A stretch of 64,000 nt of DNA from Paenibacillus sp. Soil750. GTDB lineage: Bacteria; Bacillota; Bacilli; Paenibacillales; NBRC-103111. The translations under genes were made by a program, and so were the position numbers. The DNA lies in NCBI RefSeq assembly GCF_001428045.1, contig NZ_LMSD01000001.1, positions 496,001 to 560,000 of the forward strand, read 5' to 3'. Below, one piece after another: positions 43,810 through 52,457 of the stretch. The notes beneath the pieces were generated by a model, which was given only the letters and a program-made list of their open reading frames with translations, was not told the origin of the DNA and did not search any database. Position 1 is the stretch's first letter, and every line of letters starts with the position of its first letter.

Positions 43810-45355
43810 GGATGAGCCTTTATTTCGAAAAGGACTTGCCAAAATGATTACGGGCTCTGAAACCAACTGGCATGTTTGCGGTGAGGCAGAGAACGGGCAG
43901 GAGGCAGAGATCCTCATAGCTGAGAGGCTGCCAGACCTCGTTATTACGGACATTCGGATGCCATTGATGGATGGCTTAGAGCTTCTCAAACGAAGTAAGG
44001 CTAAATTTCCACATGTTGAGTTCATTGTCATTACGGGATTTCAAGATTTCCAATATGCCCAGGCCGCATTGCGGTACGGTGCCTTGGATTTGCTCATCAA
44101 ACCGTGCGGTAAACAGGATATATATGATGCATTAGATAAAGCGGAGGTCCGTGTATTGGAGAAGCAAGCGAATCTTCGTAAAGCGGAAACTGAGCACGCC
44201 CTATTACTGGAGAACACGCTGAGAGGACTCTTGTTGCGCTTCCCCTATCGGGCAGAATTAGCAGCGGAGTTAGAAGTGAGCTTAGCTGAGTACAAATTGA
44301 TCTTATTCCAGATCACGGACTTTATGCCGTCACACAAACTGTATATGAAGCGGGATATGCCGTTGCTGCAGTTTGCGGTGCTAAATATGATCGGCGAATT
44401 GCTTGATATATATCACAGCGATGGAAAATTGTTATTGATCGAAAATGGGCAGTTTGCCTTGCTTTGTCAGGATTCGTTCGAGGAGAAGCTTCTTTGTGAA
44501 GCGGCTTGTGAAACAGTGGAACGGTTACTTGGCTTACAGATGTCCTCCTATTGTGCAGGGGCAGCATCTGGTGTACAGGATCTTGCCGATCTATATGAGG
44601 CGGGGCGCAGGAAGTTAGGTACCACAATGGGTGCGGTAGAGGGCCAAAATGATGTGCAGGTCGATAAACAGTTATCGACGAATCGTGCGCAGCAGCAGCT
44701 GATTAGCACACAGACAATTGCGTTTATTTTAGCTGGACAAATCGAGTCGATGAAGCTATATCTAGCCCAATTGATGAAGGACATCTATGGATTGTCCGTA
44801 GAAAATGGGAAAGTTGAGGCTTTGTCGTTCAGTTTTGCTTTACAGGATACAGCGCGTAAGCAGTTTGAGCTGGCGTATGACCCGCAGTTATTGACAGAGC
44901 GCATCGCGTTGCTGCACGCCTGTGGCACGAATGATGAGGTGTCCCATTGGACGGGGATGGAATTGGACCGTTTCATGAGTAGTTTTATCGCGTGGCAGGA
45001 GAAATATAGCGAGAATGTCGTGTGGAAGGCAGCTCGATACATGGAGGAGCATTATGCGGAGCAGCTGCCGCTTCAATTGGTGGCCTCGCAGGTGCATTTG
45101 AATGCAACATACTTCAGTCATTTGTTTAAAAAAGAAACAGGGCGCAGCTTTGTTGATTATTTAATTGAACTGCGGATGGAGAAAGCGAAGGGCCTGCTGG
45201 CCAACACGGATATGAAAATCACCGAGGTGTCGGGCGTCGTCGGGTACGATTTGCCGAACTATTTTGCTAAACTATTCAAGCAAACTACGGGCCTGTCGCC
45301 GAAGGATTACCGCAAGATGGTTCGACCTGATCCGATGAGCAGTACACGGAATTAA
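43787..45355 (+). CDS. YesN-type response regulator, AraC output
   Basis: 522 aa. Receiver domain with acidic pocket E8-D9 and phosphorylated D55 (LVITDIRMPLMDG), a long middle region, and a C-terminal AraC double HTH (VHLNATYFSHLFKKETGRSFVDYL, VGYDLPNYFAKLFKQTTGLSPKDYR). It is translated from within the end of the kinase gene. A strong terminator separates it from the ABC operon that it presumably activates through the element shared at 41860 and 45430. Confidence 0.95.
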   Translation: MNHILLVEDEPLFRKGLAKMITGSETNWHVCGEAENGQEAEILIAERLPDLVITDIRMPLMDGLELLKRSKAKFPHVEFIVITGFQDFQYAQAALRYGALDLLIKPCGKQDIYDALDKAEVRVLEKQANLRKAETEHALLLENTLRGLLLRFPYRAELAAELEVSLAEYKLILFQITDFMPSHKLYMKRDMPLLQFAVLNMIGELLDIYHSDGKLLLIENGQFALLCQDSFEEKLLCEAACETVERLLGLQMSSYCAGAASGVQDLADLYEAGRRKLGTTMGAVEGQNDVQVDKQLSTNRAQQQLISTQTIAFILAGQIESMKLYLAQLMKDIYGLSVENGKVEALSFSFALQDTARKQFELAYDPQLLTERIALLHACGTNDEVSHWTGMELDRFMSSFIAWQEKYSENVVWKAARYMEEHYAEQLPLQLVASQVHLNATYFSHLFKKETGRSFVDYLIELRMEKAKGLLANTDMKITEVSGVVGYDLPNYFAKLFKQTTGLSPKDYRKMVRPDPMSSTRN

Positions 45356-45363
45356 CTTGATAG

Positions 45364-45403
45364 CGTCCCCATCGTCTGGGTTAGATGATGGGGACGTTTT
45401 TTT
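45364..45403 (+). terminator. Terminator of two-component system 1
   Basis: 10-bp stem CGTCCCCATC/GATGGGGACG (45364-45373 with 45387-45396) followed by T7. Confidence 0.85.
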
Positions 45404-45429
45404 GTGTTCCCAATCCTCCACAATCTAAA

Positions 45430-45463
45430 AATCGTATCCGTTTTCCCATAAATCGTAGATGTC
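45430..45463 (+). promoter_or_regulatory. Shared element upstream of ABC operon 2
   Basis: AATCGTATCCGTTTTCCCATAA and GTAGATGTC. It differs from the copy at 41860-41892 by a few bases and lies 40 bp before the first ATG of the operon. Putative -10 sequences (CATAAT 45494, TATGAT 45502) follow. Confidence 0.6.
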
Positions 45464-45502
45464 GCACCGTTCCAATTTTCTTACAATTAACTACATAATG
45501 GT

Positions 45503-47209
45503 ATGATAAACACAATGACACCGAGAGGGGGAAGTACGCTGCGTAATCCAATCCAACGAGCTTGCCTTCCAATATTGATAACCACTGTGGCAATCATATC
45601 CATTATGACAGGCTGCTCTACCCATACGAAGAATGCACAAGAATCAGACACGCAGAAGTCAGCGAAACGGGGCAAGGTTACCGTCACGATTTATGATCGT
45701 GGCAACATTCCTTCGGGCCAAGGAACGGTTGAAAATAATCTCATGACAAAATGGATTAACCAAGCAGGTCCCGTAGATGTCACCTTCATTCCTTTACCAA
45801 GGACGCAATCCGATCAGAAGCTGAACACGCTATTCGCAGGTGGAGGCGCGCCAGATCTCATTCTGGAGTATGCGCCGCATGTCAAGAATCCGTTGATCGA
45901 TCAGGGACAGCTTCGTCCCATCGACGATATGATTGAGAGCTACAGCACGACATACAAGGCACTCTTGGCGAAATTTCCGGCATTGCGCAAAGCAGGGAAG
46001 GGCACGGATGGCAAGTTGTACCAATTTGGCCGCATTAACGAAACGATTCCTCAGCGCGGTGTTTTTATTCGCAAGGATTGGCTCGAGAAGCTGCATCTGA
46101 ACATTCCGCAAACGACCGAGGAGATGTATCAGGTTGCCAAAGCATTTACGGAGCAGGACCCTGATGGGAACGGGAAAAAGGATACCTATGGACTTGCTCT
46201 TGCCTATAACGCCGTCGCAACATTGAACGAAATGTTCGGCGTTACGTATCCGGGGTTCGTTGTGCAAGACAATCAGCTCATTCATGGCTGGGAGAATATC
46301 CAAGCTGTGACGGCTTTCAAGAAGCGACTGTACGCAGAGGGATTGGTGGACAAGGATTTTTACACCGATAAAAATGGATCTAAAGCGAAGCAGGATTTTT
46401 TAAACGGGAAAATCGGCATTTATATGGACCAGTTCAATGTCCCAATTACCTTCTATAACGACTTTTATGTGGGCTTGAAAAAGAATGTGCCTGATGCCGA
46501 GCTGGCTATTATGCCCTTTCCAAAAACTCCTGTGGGACGGTTTAATCCGATTTTCGTGAATCCGATCCAAATGACGGGTGTCGTCAACGCCGAGGCGAAA
46601 GATCCGGAAGCGGTGATGAAGTATGTTGATTTTGCAGCTTCCGAGACGTTTATGAAAACAATGTACTATGGGTTCGAAGGTGTGCACAGTAAGACACTGC
46701 CAGGTCAATGTCCGCAGATGACAGACTTGAATAAATGGCAGAAGGAATTCAACTATGCGTCTGGCGATTTCGGGATGTTAGCCTCACCCACACTTGCCGG
46801 TAAATGCTATTTCGGTGTGGAGAAAATGGACACGAAAGACTCTTTGCAGCAGGAAGTTACGAAGATGTTCGAAGCCAATTCTTCCTTCATCGATTTTAAT
46901 TTACAAATGGCAGGTCCCACGCATTCTGAGCAAATGCCACAGCTGCCGAAAGATCTTCAGCAGATTCTCACAGATACGATGAAGCAAGTGGATGTAGGTG
47001 ATGGGGACATCTGGATGAAGGCCATTCTGACACCGAATTATTCGCCAGAGCAAGCGAAGATGGATGCCATCACTGCTTGGGAGAAAGCGGGAGGCACACA
47101 AGTGGACGCTTGGTACAAAGCCTTTTATGAGAAGGACAAGGATACGATTATTTTGAGCAAAGATATTTATGATATTTTCAAGCAACAACGTGCGCTTCAG
47201 AACAAATGA
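45503..47209 (+). CDS. Sugar ABC transporter substrate-binding lipoprotein
   Basis: 568-aa LplA-type binding protein. Lipobox SIMTGC near residue 38, then VTVTIYDRGNIPSGQGTVENN and EQDPDGNGKKDTYGL. The start is uncertain: ATGs at 45503 and 45515 have no ribosome binding site. A CTG at 45539 has AGGGGG 7 nt upstream and would give a normal signal peptide MRNPIQRACLPILITT. Operon: this gene, two permeases, then a second unlike binding protein. Confidence 0.88.
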   Translation: MINTMTPRGGSTLRNPIQRACLPILITTVAIISIMTGCSTHTKNAQESDTQKSAKRGKVTVTIYDRGNIPSGQGTVENNLMTKWINQAGPVDVTFIPLPRTQSDQKLNTLFAGGGAPDLILEYAPHVKNPLIDQGQLRPIDDMIESYSTTYKALLAKFPALRKAGKGTDGKLYQFGRINETIPQRGVFIRKDWLEKLHLNIPQTTEEMYQVAKAFTEQDPDGNGKKDTYGLALAYNAVATLNEMFGVTYPGFVVQDNQLIHGWENIQAVTAFKKRLYAEGLVDKDFYTDKNGSKAKQDFLNGKIGIYMDQFNVPITFYNDFYVGLKKNVPDAELAIMPFPKTPVGRFNPIFVNPIQMTGVVNAEAKDPEAVMKYVDFAASETFMKTMYYGFEGVHSKTLPGQCPQMTDLNKWQKEFNYASGDFGMLASPTLAGKCYFGVEKMDTKDSLQQEVTKMFEANSSFIDFNLQMAGPTHSEQMPQLPKDLQQILTDTMKQVDVGDGDIWMKAILTPNYSPEQAKMDAITAWEKAGGTQVDAWYKAFYEKDKDTIILSKDIYDIFKQQRALQNK

Positions 47210-47249
47210 GAGGCGTATCTGACACTCAGTTAGGTGGTGACGAATCGGT

Positions 47250-48182
47250 ATGGCATCTGAGATGGCTAGGAGTAAGACGCAACTTGCCTTGCGCTACATC
47301 AATAAGAAGAAATATTTGTACATCCTATTGATTCCAGCTGTTGTGTACTTTCTCATTTTCAATTATGTGCCGATGTACGGCATTATCATTGCGTTTAAGG
47401 ATTTTAATTTCTCCAAAGGGATTGTCGGAAGTCCATGGATTGGTTTTGAGAATTTCAAGTACATGTTCGGACTCAGTGATTTCTACACGGTGTTCTGGAA
47501 CTCGTTGTACTTAAGCTTTCTACGACTTGTATTTGGGTTTCCGTTCCCCATTCTACTGGCATTGCTGCTCAATGAGATGCGTAACCGTACCTATCAACGT
47601 ATTACGCAGACGATTATCTATCTGCCGCATTTTATTTCTTGGGTGGTCATTGGGGGCATTCTGGTCAACTTCTTATCCCCGTCATGGGGCGTCGTAAATA
47701 TTTTCTTGAAGCAGTTTGGCTTTGAGCCAGTGTTCTTCCTAGCGGATACGAATTATTTCCGACCTTTGGTGATCCTAAGCAGCATGTGGAAAGAATCGGG
47801 TTGGGAAAGCATTTTGTACTTAGCCGCGATGGTAGGTATCAATACGGAACTGTACGAGGCCGCTAGTATCGATGGCGCGAACCGCTTCCAAAGAATTCGA
47901 TACGTCACGCTGCCAGGAATCAAGTCGACGATTATTATCCTGCTGATTCTAAGGTTGGGTCAAATTATGGGTAATGGCTTTGAACAGATTTTTGTATTGC
48001 AAAATCCGTTGAACCTCAGTGTTTCCGAAGTGTTTGAGACCTATGTGTACCGCGTCGGTTTGATTGGCGGAAGGTTCTCTTTCGGTACAACCGTTGGGCT
48101 GTTCACCTCTGTGATTGGGTTGATATTCCTGCTAGCCAGCAACCAGATCGCAAAGTGGATGAAAGAAGATGGGATTTGGTAA
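47250..48182 (+). CDS. Sugar ABC transporter permease, LplB type
   Basis: 310-aa permease, six membrane segments, EAA loop EAASIDGANRFQRIRYVTLPGIKS, and the typical YVPMYGIIIAFKDFNF segment. An AGGTGG site precedes ATG 47250. First permease of ABC operon 2. Confidence 0.94.
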   Translation: MASEMARSKTQLALRYINKKKYLYILLIPAVVYFLIFNYVPMYGIIIAFKDFNFSKGIVGSPWIGFENFKYMFGLSDFYTVFWNSLYLSFLRLVFGFPFPILLALLLNEMRNRTYQRITQTIIYLPHFISWVVIGGILVNFLSPSWGVVNIFLKQFGFEPVFFLADTNYFRPLVILSSMWKESGWESILYLAAMVGINTELYEAASIDGANRFQRIRYVTLPGIKSTIIILLILRLGQIMGNGFEQIFVLQNPLNLSVSEVFETYVYRVGLIGGRFSFGTTVGLFTSVIGLIFLLASNQIAKWMKEDGIW

Positions 48183-48197
48183 GAGGAGGTTACAGTT

Positions 48198-49070
48198 GTG
48201 GGTATTCGATCGTTTGGTGATAAAGTTTTTGATGGTTTGAATTATGGCATTGTGACGCTGTTCGCAATCGTTTGCTTATTTCCATTTTTCTATGTGGCTG
48301 CATTCTCGATTACACCGTACTCTGAGTATTTGGCGAATCCCTTAAAGCTCATTCCTTATCACATTGAGCTAGCGGCGTATAAGCAGATTTTGCAGATGCC
48401 GCTCATGTGGACCGGGTATAAGAATACGCTGCTCATCACGATTATAGGTGTAGCTCTCAATATTTTCCTGCTCCTGATCTCAGCTTATCCGCTATCCAAA
48501 ACGGACTTAAAGGGCAGAAATATCATTATGATTCTCATTACCTTCACGATGTTCTTCAATGGTGGCTTGATTCCTAACTTTTACTTAATCAAAACGTTGC
48601 ATATATACAACACTTTATGGGCAATGATCTTACCTGGCGTCTTGGGCGCCTACAATTTGATCTTAATGAAGAACTTTGTAAGCGCTATACCGGCGAGCTT
48701 GGAGGAGTCGGCTTTTATCGATGGGGCCAATGAAATCAAGGTTTTATATAAAATTATTGTGCCACTTTCTAAGCCGGCTATTGCGACCTTCGTTATTTTC
48801 CATGCGGTGACGCAGTGGAACACGTTCTTCTCCGCGATTATTTACACCTCCAAGCGAAGTCTATGGCCTTTGATGTTGATTTTGCGGGAGATGGTCGTCG
48901 ATGACGGCGGCATTGCCAAAGATGCCATGGATATGAACAACAGCGGTATTACGGTATTTACGATCAAAATGGCGATCATCATTTTTGCGACACTCCCGAT
49001 TCTGCTTGTGTATCCTTTCCTGCAAAAGTATTTCATGAAGGGTGTACTGGTAGGTTCGATTAAAGGGTAA
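48198..49070 (+). CDS. Sugar ABC transporter permease, YtcP type
   Basis: 290-aa permease with the EAA loop EESAFIDGANEIKVLYKIIVPLSKP and C-terminal GSIKG. It has a GTG start behind GAGGAGG, 15 bp after the previous gene. Partner of the LplB-type permease. Confidence 0.94.
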   Translation: MGIRSFGDKVFDGLNYGIVTLFAIVCLFPFFYVAAFSITPYSEYLANPLKLIPYHIELAAYKQILQMPLMWTGYKNTLLITIIGVALNIFLLLISAYPLSKTDLKGRNIIMILITFTMFFNGGLIPNFYLIKTLHIYNTLWAMILPGVLGAYNLILMKNFVSAIPASLEESAFIDGANEIKVLYKIIVPLSKPAIATFVIFHAVTQWNTFFSAIIYTSKRSLWPLMLILREMVVDDGGIAKDAMDMNNSGITVFTIKMAIIIFATLPILLVYPFLQKYFMKGVLVGSIKG

Positions 49071-49161
49071 TTTCGAATTTCGTTATTTCGTAGTGCCATG
49101 CCTTCGATTAAATCTGCCATCCCGCAGTTTAATAATAGCAATTATAAAGGAGTTGTTGGTA

Positions 49162-50757
49162 TTGAAAGGGTCAGTCAAAAGCATCGCAAGCAGTCTAATT
49201 TGCATCGGATTATTGTCTTCCATCGTTATGGCTTGTAGTTCTAACACAGATACTCCAGCTAGCACAACTGCTGCTACGACAGCACCGGGTACAAGCACAG
49301 CGTCAACAGCACCAGCCAAAGCAGCGCCTGTCAGCATCAAAATGTTTAACCGGGTCAATGCGAACGTCGTCATTGATAACAATCCCGTGATTGCAGAAGC
49401 TGAGAAGTTGGCCAATGTGAAGCTGTCGGTTGAGGCACCTCCAATTAACAACTATGTCGAGAAGCTTCAGGTGATGATGGCATCCGGTGATCTGCCAGAT
49501 CTCGTATACAACTGGGGTGGTGCTGACGCGAATTTGGAGAAATGGTCCAAGGATGGTCTTCTGACGCCGCTTGATGACAAGATTGCGAAGTATCCGAATT
49601 TGACGAAAAACATTACGAAAGAAATGTGGGACGCTGTTAAATCCATCAATGATGGGAAAACGTACATTATTCCTAGAACGAATGTTGTGAATCACTGGGG
49701 GTACATGGTCAACCAGCAATGGCTGAATAAGTTGAATTTAAAAGCGCCTACAACACTGGATGAGTTTACGAATGTGTGTAAAGCTTTTACCAATAATGAC
49801 CCAGATGGCAATGGTAAAGCCGATACCTACTGCTTGAGCTTGTCCAATCCTAGCCTTGGCAGCAACACAGTGTGGAATTCCACTTTCTTCTTGGCTTCTG
49901 CTTTTAATCTTCCGATCATCAATGGCGTCAAAGATACCGATGGTGCTTATAAAATCAGAGAGAAAATGTCCGGCTATATTCCTTTCTTGACGTATCTTAA
50001 AGGCCTAAATGAACAAAAACTCATCGATCCTGAGTACCTGATTAACAAGATTTATGTGGATCAAGAGAAACTGAATCAGAATCGCGTCGGCATCATTTAT
50101 TCCCATCAATACGCGGTTATGGCTAACTTAGCCAAGGATAAGGAATCTGACAAAAAGTACTCGTATCAACCTGTATTAAAAGATAGCAAGGGTGTAGCCA
50201 TGGATCTCGTTACGCCGGCAGTATGGGGCGGCTGGATGATTCCGAAATCGTCCAAAAATGTGGATGGCGTGTTGAAATTTCTAGATTGGGGCAATACAAC
50301 AGAAGCGAACACATTGTTCCAATTAGGTACGAAAGGGTTAACGTTTGATAGCTATGATCCTGCCACGAAAAATATTTCTCGTACAGCCGACCAAGCAACC
50401 AAACTTGCTTCCACAACGAGCACGTATATGACGCTTGCTAACGCGATTGATGGCAACCCTGCTATTATCGAGGGTGCGGATACGGTAGAGAGATTGAATA
50501 CGTATAAAGCGCAATTGGATGCGGCGATGAAGCAAGTGACTGTAGTCAACGTGCCTGCCGTTCGCTCACCTAAAATCTTGAACCTGAATACAGCCATTCC
50601 GGATCTCGTGAAGAAAAAAGACGATCAAGAATTAAAATACTTGATGGGCACACTTACGCTCCAACAGTTTAAGGACTTCTTGGAGAAAGAATGGTATCCA
50701 GCTACAGCGGATGCAGAGAAAGAATATGTGGACTACATGAATAAGCAAGGGAAATAA
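49162..50757 (+). CDS. Second sugar ABC substrate-binding lipoprotein of the operon
   Basis: 531-aa binding protein. The TTG at 49162 is chosen because AAAGGAG lies 9 nt upstream and gives the signal peptide KGSVKSIASSLICIGLLSS with lipobox IVMAC; the open frame continues to 49093 through a non-coding stretch. The body has the family motif NNDPDGNGKADTY. It differs strongly from the first binding protein of the operon, so the two probably recognise different ligands or serve sensing and transport separately. It ends at a strong terminator. Confidence 0.9.
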   Translation: MKGSVKSIASSLICIGLLSSIVMACSSNTDTPASTTAATTAPGTSTASTAPAKAAPVSIKMFNRVNANVVIDNNPVIAEAEKLANVKLSVEAPPINNYVEKLQVMMASGDLPDLVYNWGGADANLEKWSKDGLLTPLDDKIAKYPNLTKNITKEMWDAVKSINDGKTYIIPRTNVVNHWGYMVNQQWLNKLNLKAPTTLDEFTNVCKAFTNNDPDGNGKADTYCLSLSNPSLGSNTVWNSTFFLASAFNLPIINGVKDTDGAYKIREKMSGYIPFLTYLKGLNEQKLIDPEYLINKIYVDQEKLNQNRVGIIYSHQYAVMANLAKDKESDKKYSYQPVLKDSKGVAMDLVTPAVWGGWMIPKSSKNVDGVLKFLDWGNTTEANTLFQLGTKGLTFDSYDPATKNISRTADQATKLASTTSTYMTLANAIDGNPAIIEGADTVERLNTYKAQLDAAMKQVTVVNVPAVRSPKILNLNTAIPDLVKKKDDQELKYLMGTLTLQQFKDFLEKEWYPATADAEKEYVDYMNKQGK

Positions 50758-50764
50758 AAAGCAT

Positions 50765-50803
50765 GAAGTACCCTGACATAATGCTGTCAGGGTACTTCTT
50801 TTA
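50765..50803 (+). terminator. Terminator of ABC operon 2
   Basis: Perfect 14-bp stem (50765-50778 with 50785-50798), loop of 6 nt, then a T-rich tract. Confidence 0.88.
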
Positions 50804-50858
50804 TAATAAGGGTATAACTGGAAATAAGGATGAAACCAATTAAAGGAGTGAATTTTAA

Positions 50859-51377
50859 ATGACACAAACGGCTGAACGCATGTATGACTATCATGTATGG
50901 GCGAATCAAACGCTGATAAACAGGTTGAAGGAACTTCCACAGGAGGTGTACCGCCAGGAGATTCAGAGTGTATTTCCGACAGTCTCGAAAGTGATTGCTC
51001 ATATCTACCTGACAGATCGCGTTTGGTTAGACATACTTGGTGGTAGGAGTATGAAGGCAGCTATGGAATCCTCTTGGCCGATAACTGAAGCAACAGAGCG
51101 CAAAAGCTTGGAGGAACTAGAGGCCATGTATACCGAGTTGTCGCTGCGATTTAAGGCATTTCTGAAGGAGCAGCCTGATTTGGAAAAGACGATCACGGTC
51201 GATAATCCCTATGCAGGCGTAAGGGAAACCAGTTTGTCTGAGATGGTCCTACAGGTCGTGAATCATGCCACATATCATCGGGGAAATGTCACGGCCATGC
51301 TGCGCCAAATGGGGCATGCTTCAGTGATGACGGAATACGCGTTGTTCTGGTATGCGGGTGCAGAGCAGACTGTTTAA
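50859..51377 (+). CDS. DinB-family metal-dependent four-helix protein
   Basis: 172 aa. The three metal-binding histidine motifs of the DinB/YfiT fold are visible: YDYHVWANQTLI (~10-21), SKVIAHIYLTDRVWLDIL (~46-63) and LQVVNHATYHRGNVTAMLRQMG (~130-151). Relatives include bacillithiol-dependent transferases and damage-inducible proteins of unknown function. AAGGAGTG precedes the ATG. Monocistronic, just after the operon terminator. Confidence 0.88.
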   Translation: MTQTAERMYDYHVWANQTLINRLKELPQEVYRQEIQSVFPTVSKVIAHIYLTDRVWLDILGGRSMKAAMESSWPITEATERKSLEELEAMYTELSLRFKAFLKEQPDLEKTITVDNPYAGVRETSLSEMVLQVVNHATYHRGNVTAMLRQMGHASVMTEYALFWYAGAEQTV

Positions 51378-51454
51378 ACGCGTTGAAGCTAAGGATTTGT
51401 TACGCGGTAACTTGCTCTCGCGTTGTAACCTATTCAGGAGGCTTTAAAACTTTA

Positions 51455-51720
51455 CCGCACCTTCCAGAACTGCTCAACCATCAAAAATTTGCCACACCTA
51501 CGGGCACATCCCAGCGCATCCACATAATAGATGGATTTTCTGATGTTAATTTGAGCGAAATCAGCTGAAAAATTGGTTTAGATGGATTTTATGTAGCTAA
51601 TTTTGGGAATTTCATATGAGTTTGCGAAAAGTGGGGATATTAACTGTAGGTAGTCCATCTAATCCGCACATTTACGTAAAATGCGCTGAAATAGATGGAT
51701 AATTTCCATTTATTCTGTGA
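51455..51720. repeat. Candidate interspersed intergenic element with TAGATGGA boxes
   Basis: Within the 420-bp gap between the DinB-like and VOC genes the octamer TAGATGGA occurs at 51528, 51579 and 51692, and inverted (TCCATCTA) at 51654. The AT-rich sequence between them has no credible ORF. It resembles from memory a common Paenibacillus intergenic repeat; copy number cannot be tested in one window. Confidence 0.45.
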
Positions 51721-51753
51721 GGTGACCAATTGGTGAGTCGTTTGGGTAAACAA

Positions 51754-51795
51754 AACGGCCCTGTCGCAATCATGCGAACAAGGCCGTTCTTTCAC
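51754..51795. terminator. Terminator of the VOC gene
   Basis: AACGGCC/GGCCGTT outer stem (51754-51760 with 51782-51788), imperfectly extended inward to ~21-nt loop. On the minus strand it ends in GGCCGTTTTG, 10 bp after the stop. Confidence 0.7.
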
Positions 51796-51797
51796 GT

Positions 51798-52229
51798 TTA
51801 ATTTATTGCTGCGCCTTCGGTGAACAGATGGAAAGTCACGCCAAACTTATCCTTCACTTGTCCGTATGCTGGGCTGAAGAATGCTTCATGCAGGTCCATA
51901 ATCACCGTGCCGCCTTCTTTCAGTGCTTCAAAAAATTGCTTGGATTTGCTGGCATCCTTCGTTGTAATACAGATCGTCACGTGATCTCCCTCTTGGACGG
52001 GTTTACCTGAGTCGGAGTCCGAAAACATCAATTGACTTTCGCCGACTTGCAGCATGGCATGGGCAATAAGCTCTTTCTGTTCATCAGCAAGCGGGTAATC
52101 AGGATTGGCAGGCATTTCACCAAAGCTTTGCTTAAATAGGACTTGCGCATCCAACGCTTTCTCATAAAAGGCAATAGCTTCACCAGCAGTACCAGGCAAT
52201 ACTAAATACGGAGTTAAACGAACGGACAT
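51798..52229 (-). CDS. PhnB-like VOC/glyoxalase-fold protein
   Basis: 143-aa protein of the PhnB/YjdN group (vicinal oxygen chelate fold): SVRLTPYLVLPGTAGEAIAFYEKALDA at the start, GDHVTICITTKDASKSKQFFEALKEGG, and AYGQVKDKFGVTFHLF at the end. Most members lack a proven substrate. ATG 52229 follows AAGGAG; an in-frame TTG at 52232 is an alternative. A LexA-box-like palindrome lies ~85 bp upstream. Confidence 0.88.
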   Translation of the reverse strand: MSVRLTPYLVLPGTAGEAIAFYEKALDAQVLFKQSFGEMPANPDYPLADEQKELIAHAMLQVGESQLMFSDSDSGKPVQEGDHVTICITTKDASKSKQFFEALKEGGTVIMDLHEAFFSPAYGQVKDKFGVTFHLFTEGAAIN

Positions 52230-52311
52230 CAATAAACAGCTCCTTAGATTGAAGTAATTGAAAGGTAAAAAGTCTACCTCTTATTATTACCACATTTATC
52301 CGAAAAAATAA

Positions 52312-52325
52312 AGAACATATGTTCT
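52312..52325. promoter_or_regulatory. LexA/DinR-box-like palindrome
   Basis: AGAACATATGTTCT, a perfect 14-bp palindrome whose core GAAC-4-GTTC fits the Gram-positive SOS box. It lies between the divergent VOC gene and two-component system 2. Confidence 0.4.
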
Positions 52326-52344
52326 ATTTATTGAGCTATATAAC

Positions 52345-52363
52345 GAAATAGCTGCCCTCGATC
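52345..52363 (+). promoter_or_regulatory. Shared CTGCCCTC element upstream of YesM-type kinase 2
   Basis: GAAATAGCTGCCCTCGATC, identical at 16 of 19 positions to a copy upstream of the binding-protein gene at 56026. A TATAAT (52401-52406) begins 38 bp after its end; no good -35 is present, as expected for an activator-dependent promoter. Confidence 0.65.
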
Positions 52364-52457
52364 TTGAATTTCCCCCATGCCTTCGGAAAGTGACCTATAC
52401 TATAATATAGTAGATAAAGACTATCCTCTCACATACAGGAAGGTGCAAACGTCGCCT

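Noticed and set aside
50859-52325. SOS regulation of the DinB-like gene by the box at 52312
   Set aside because: The box is more than 900 bp downstream of that gene and beyond a convergent gene; it could only act on the VOC gene or the kinase gene.
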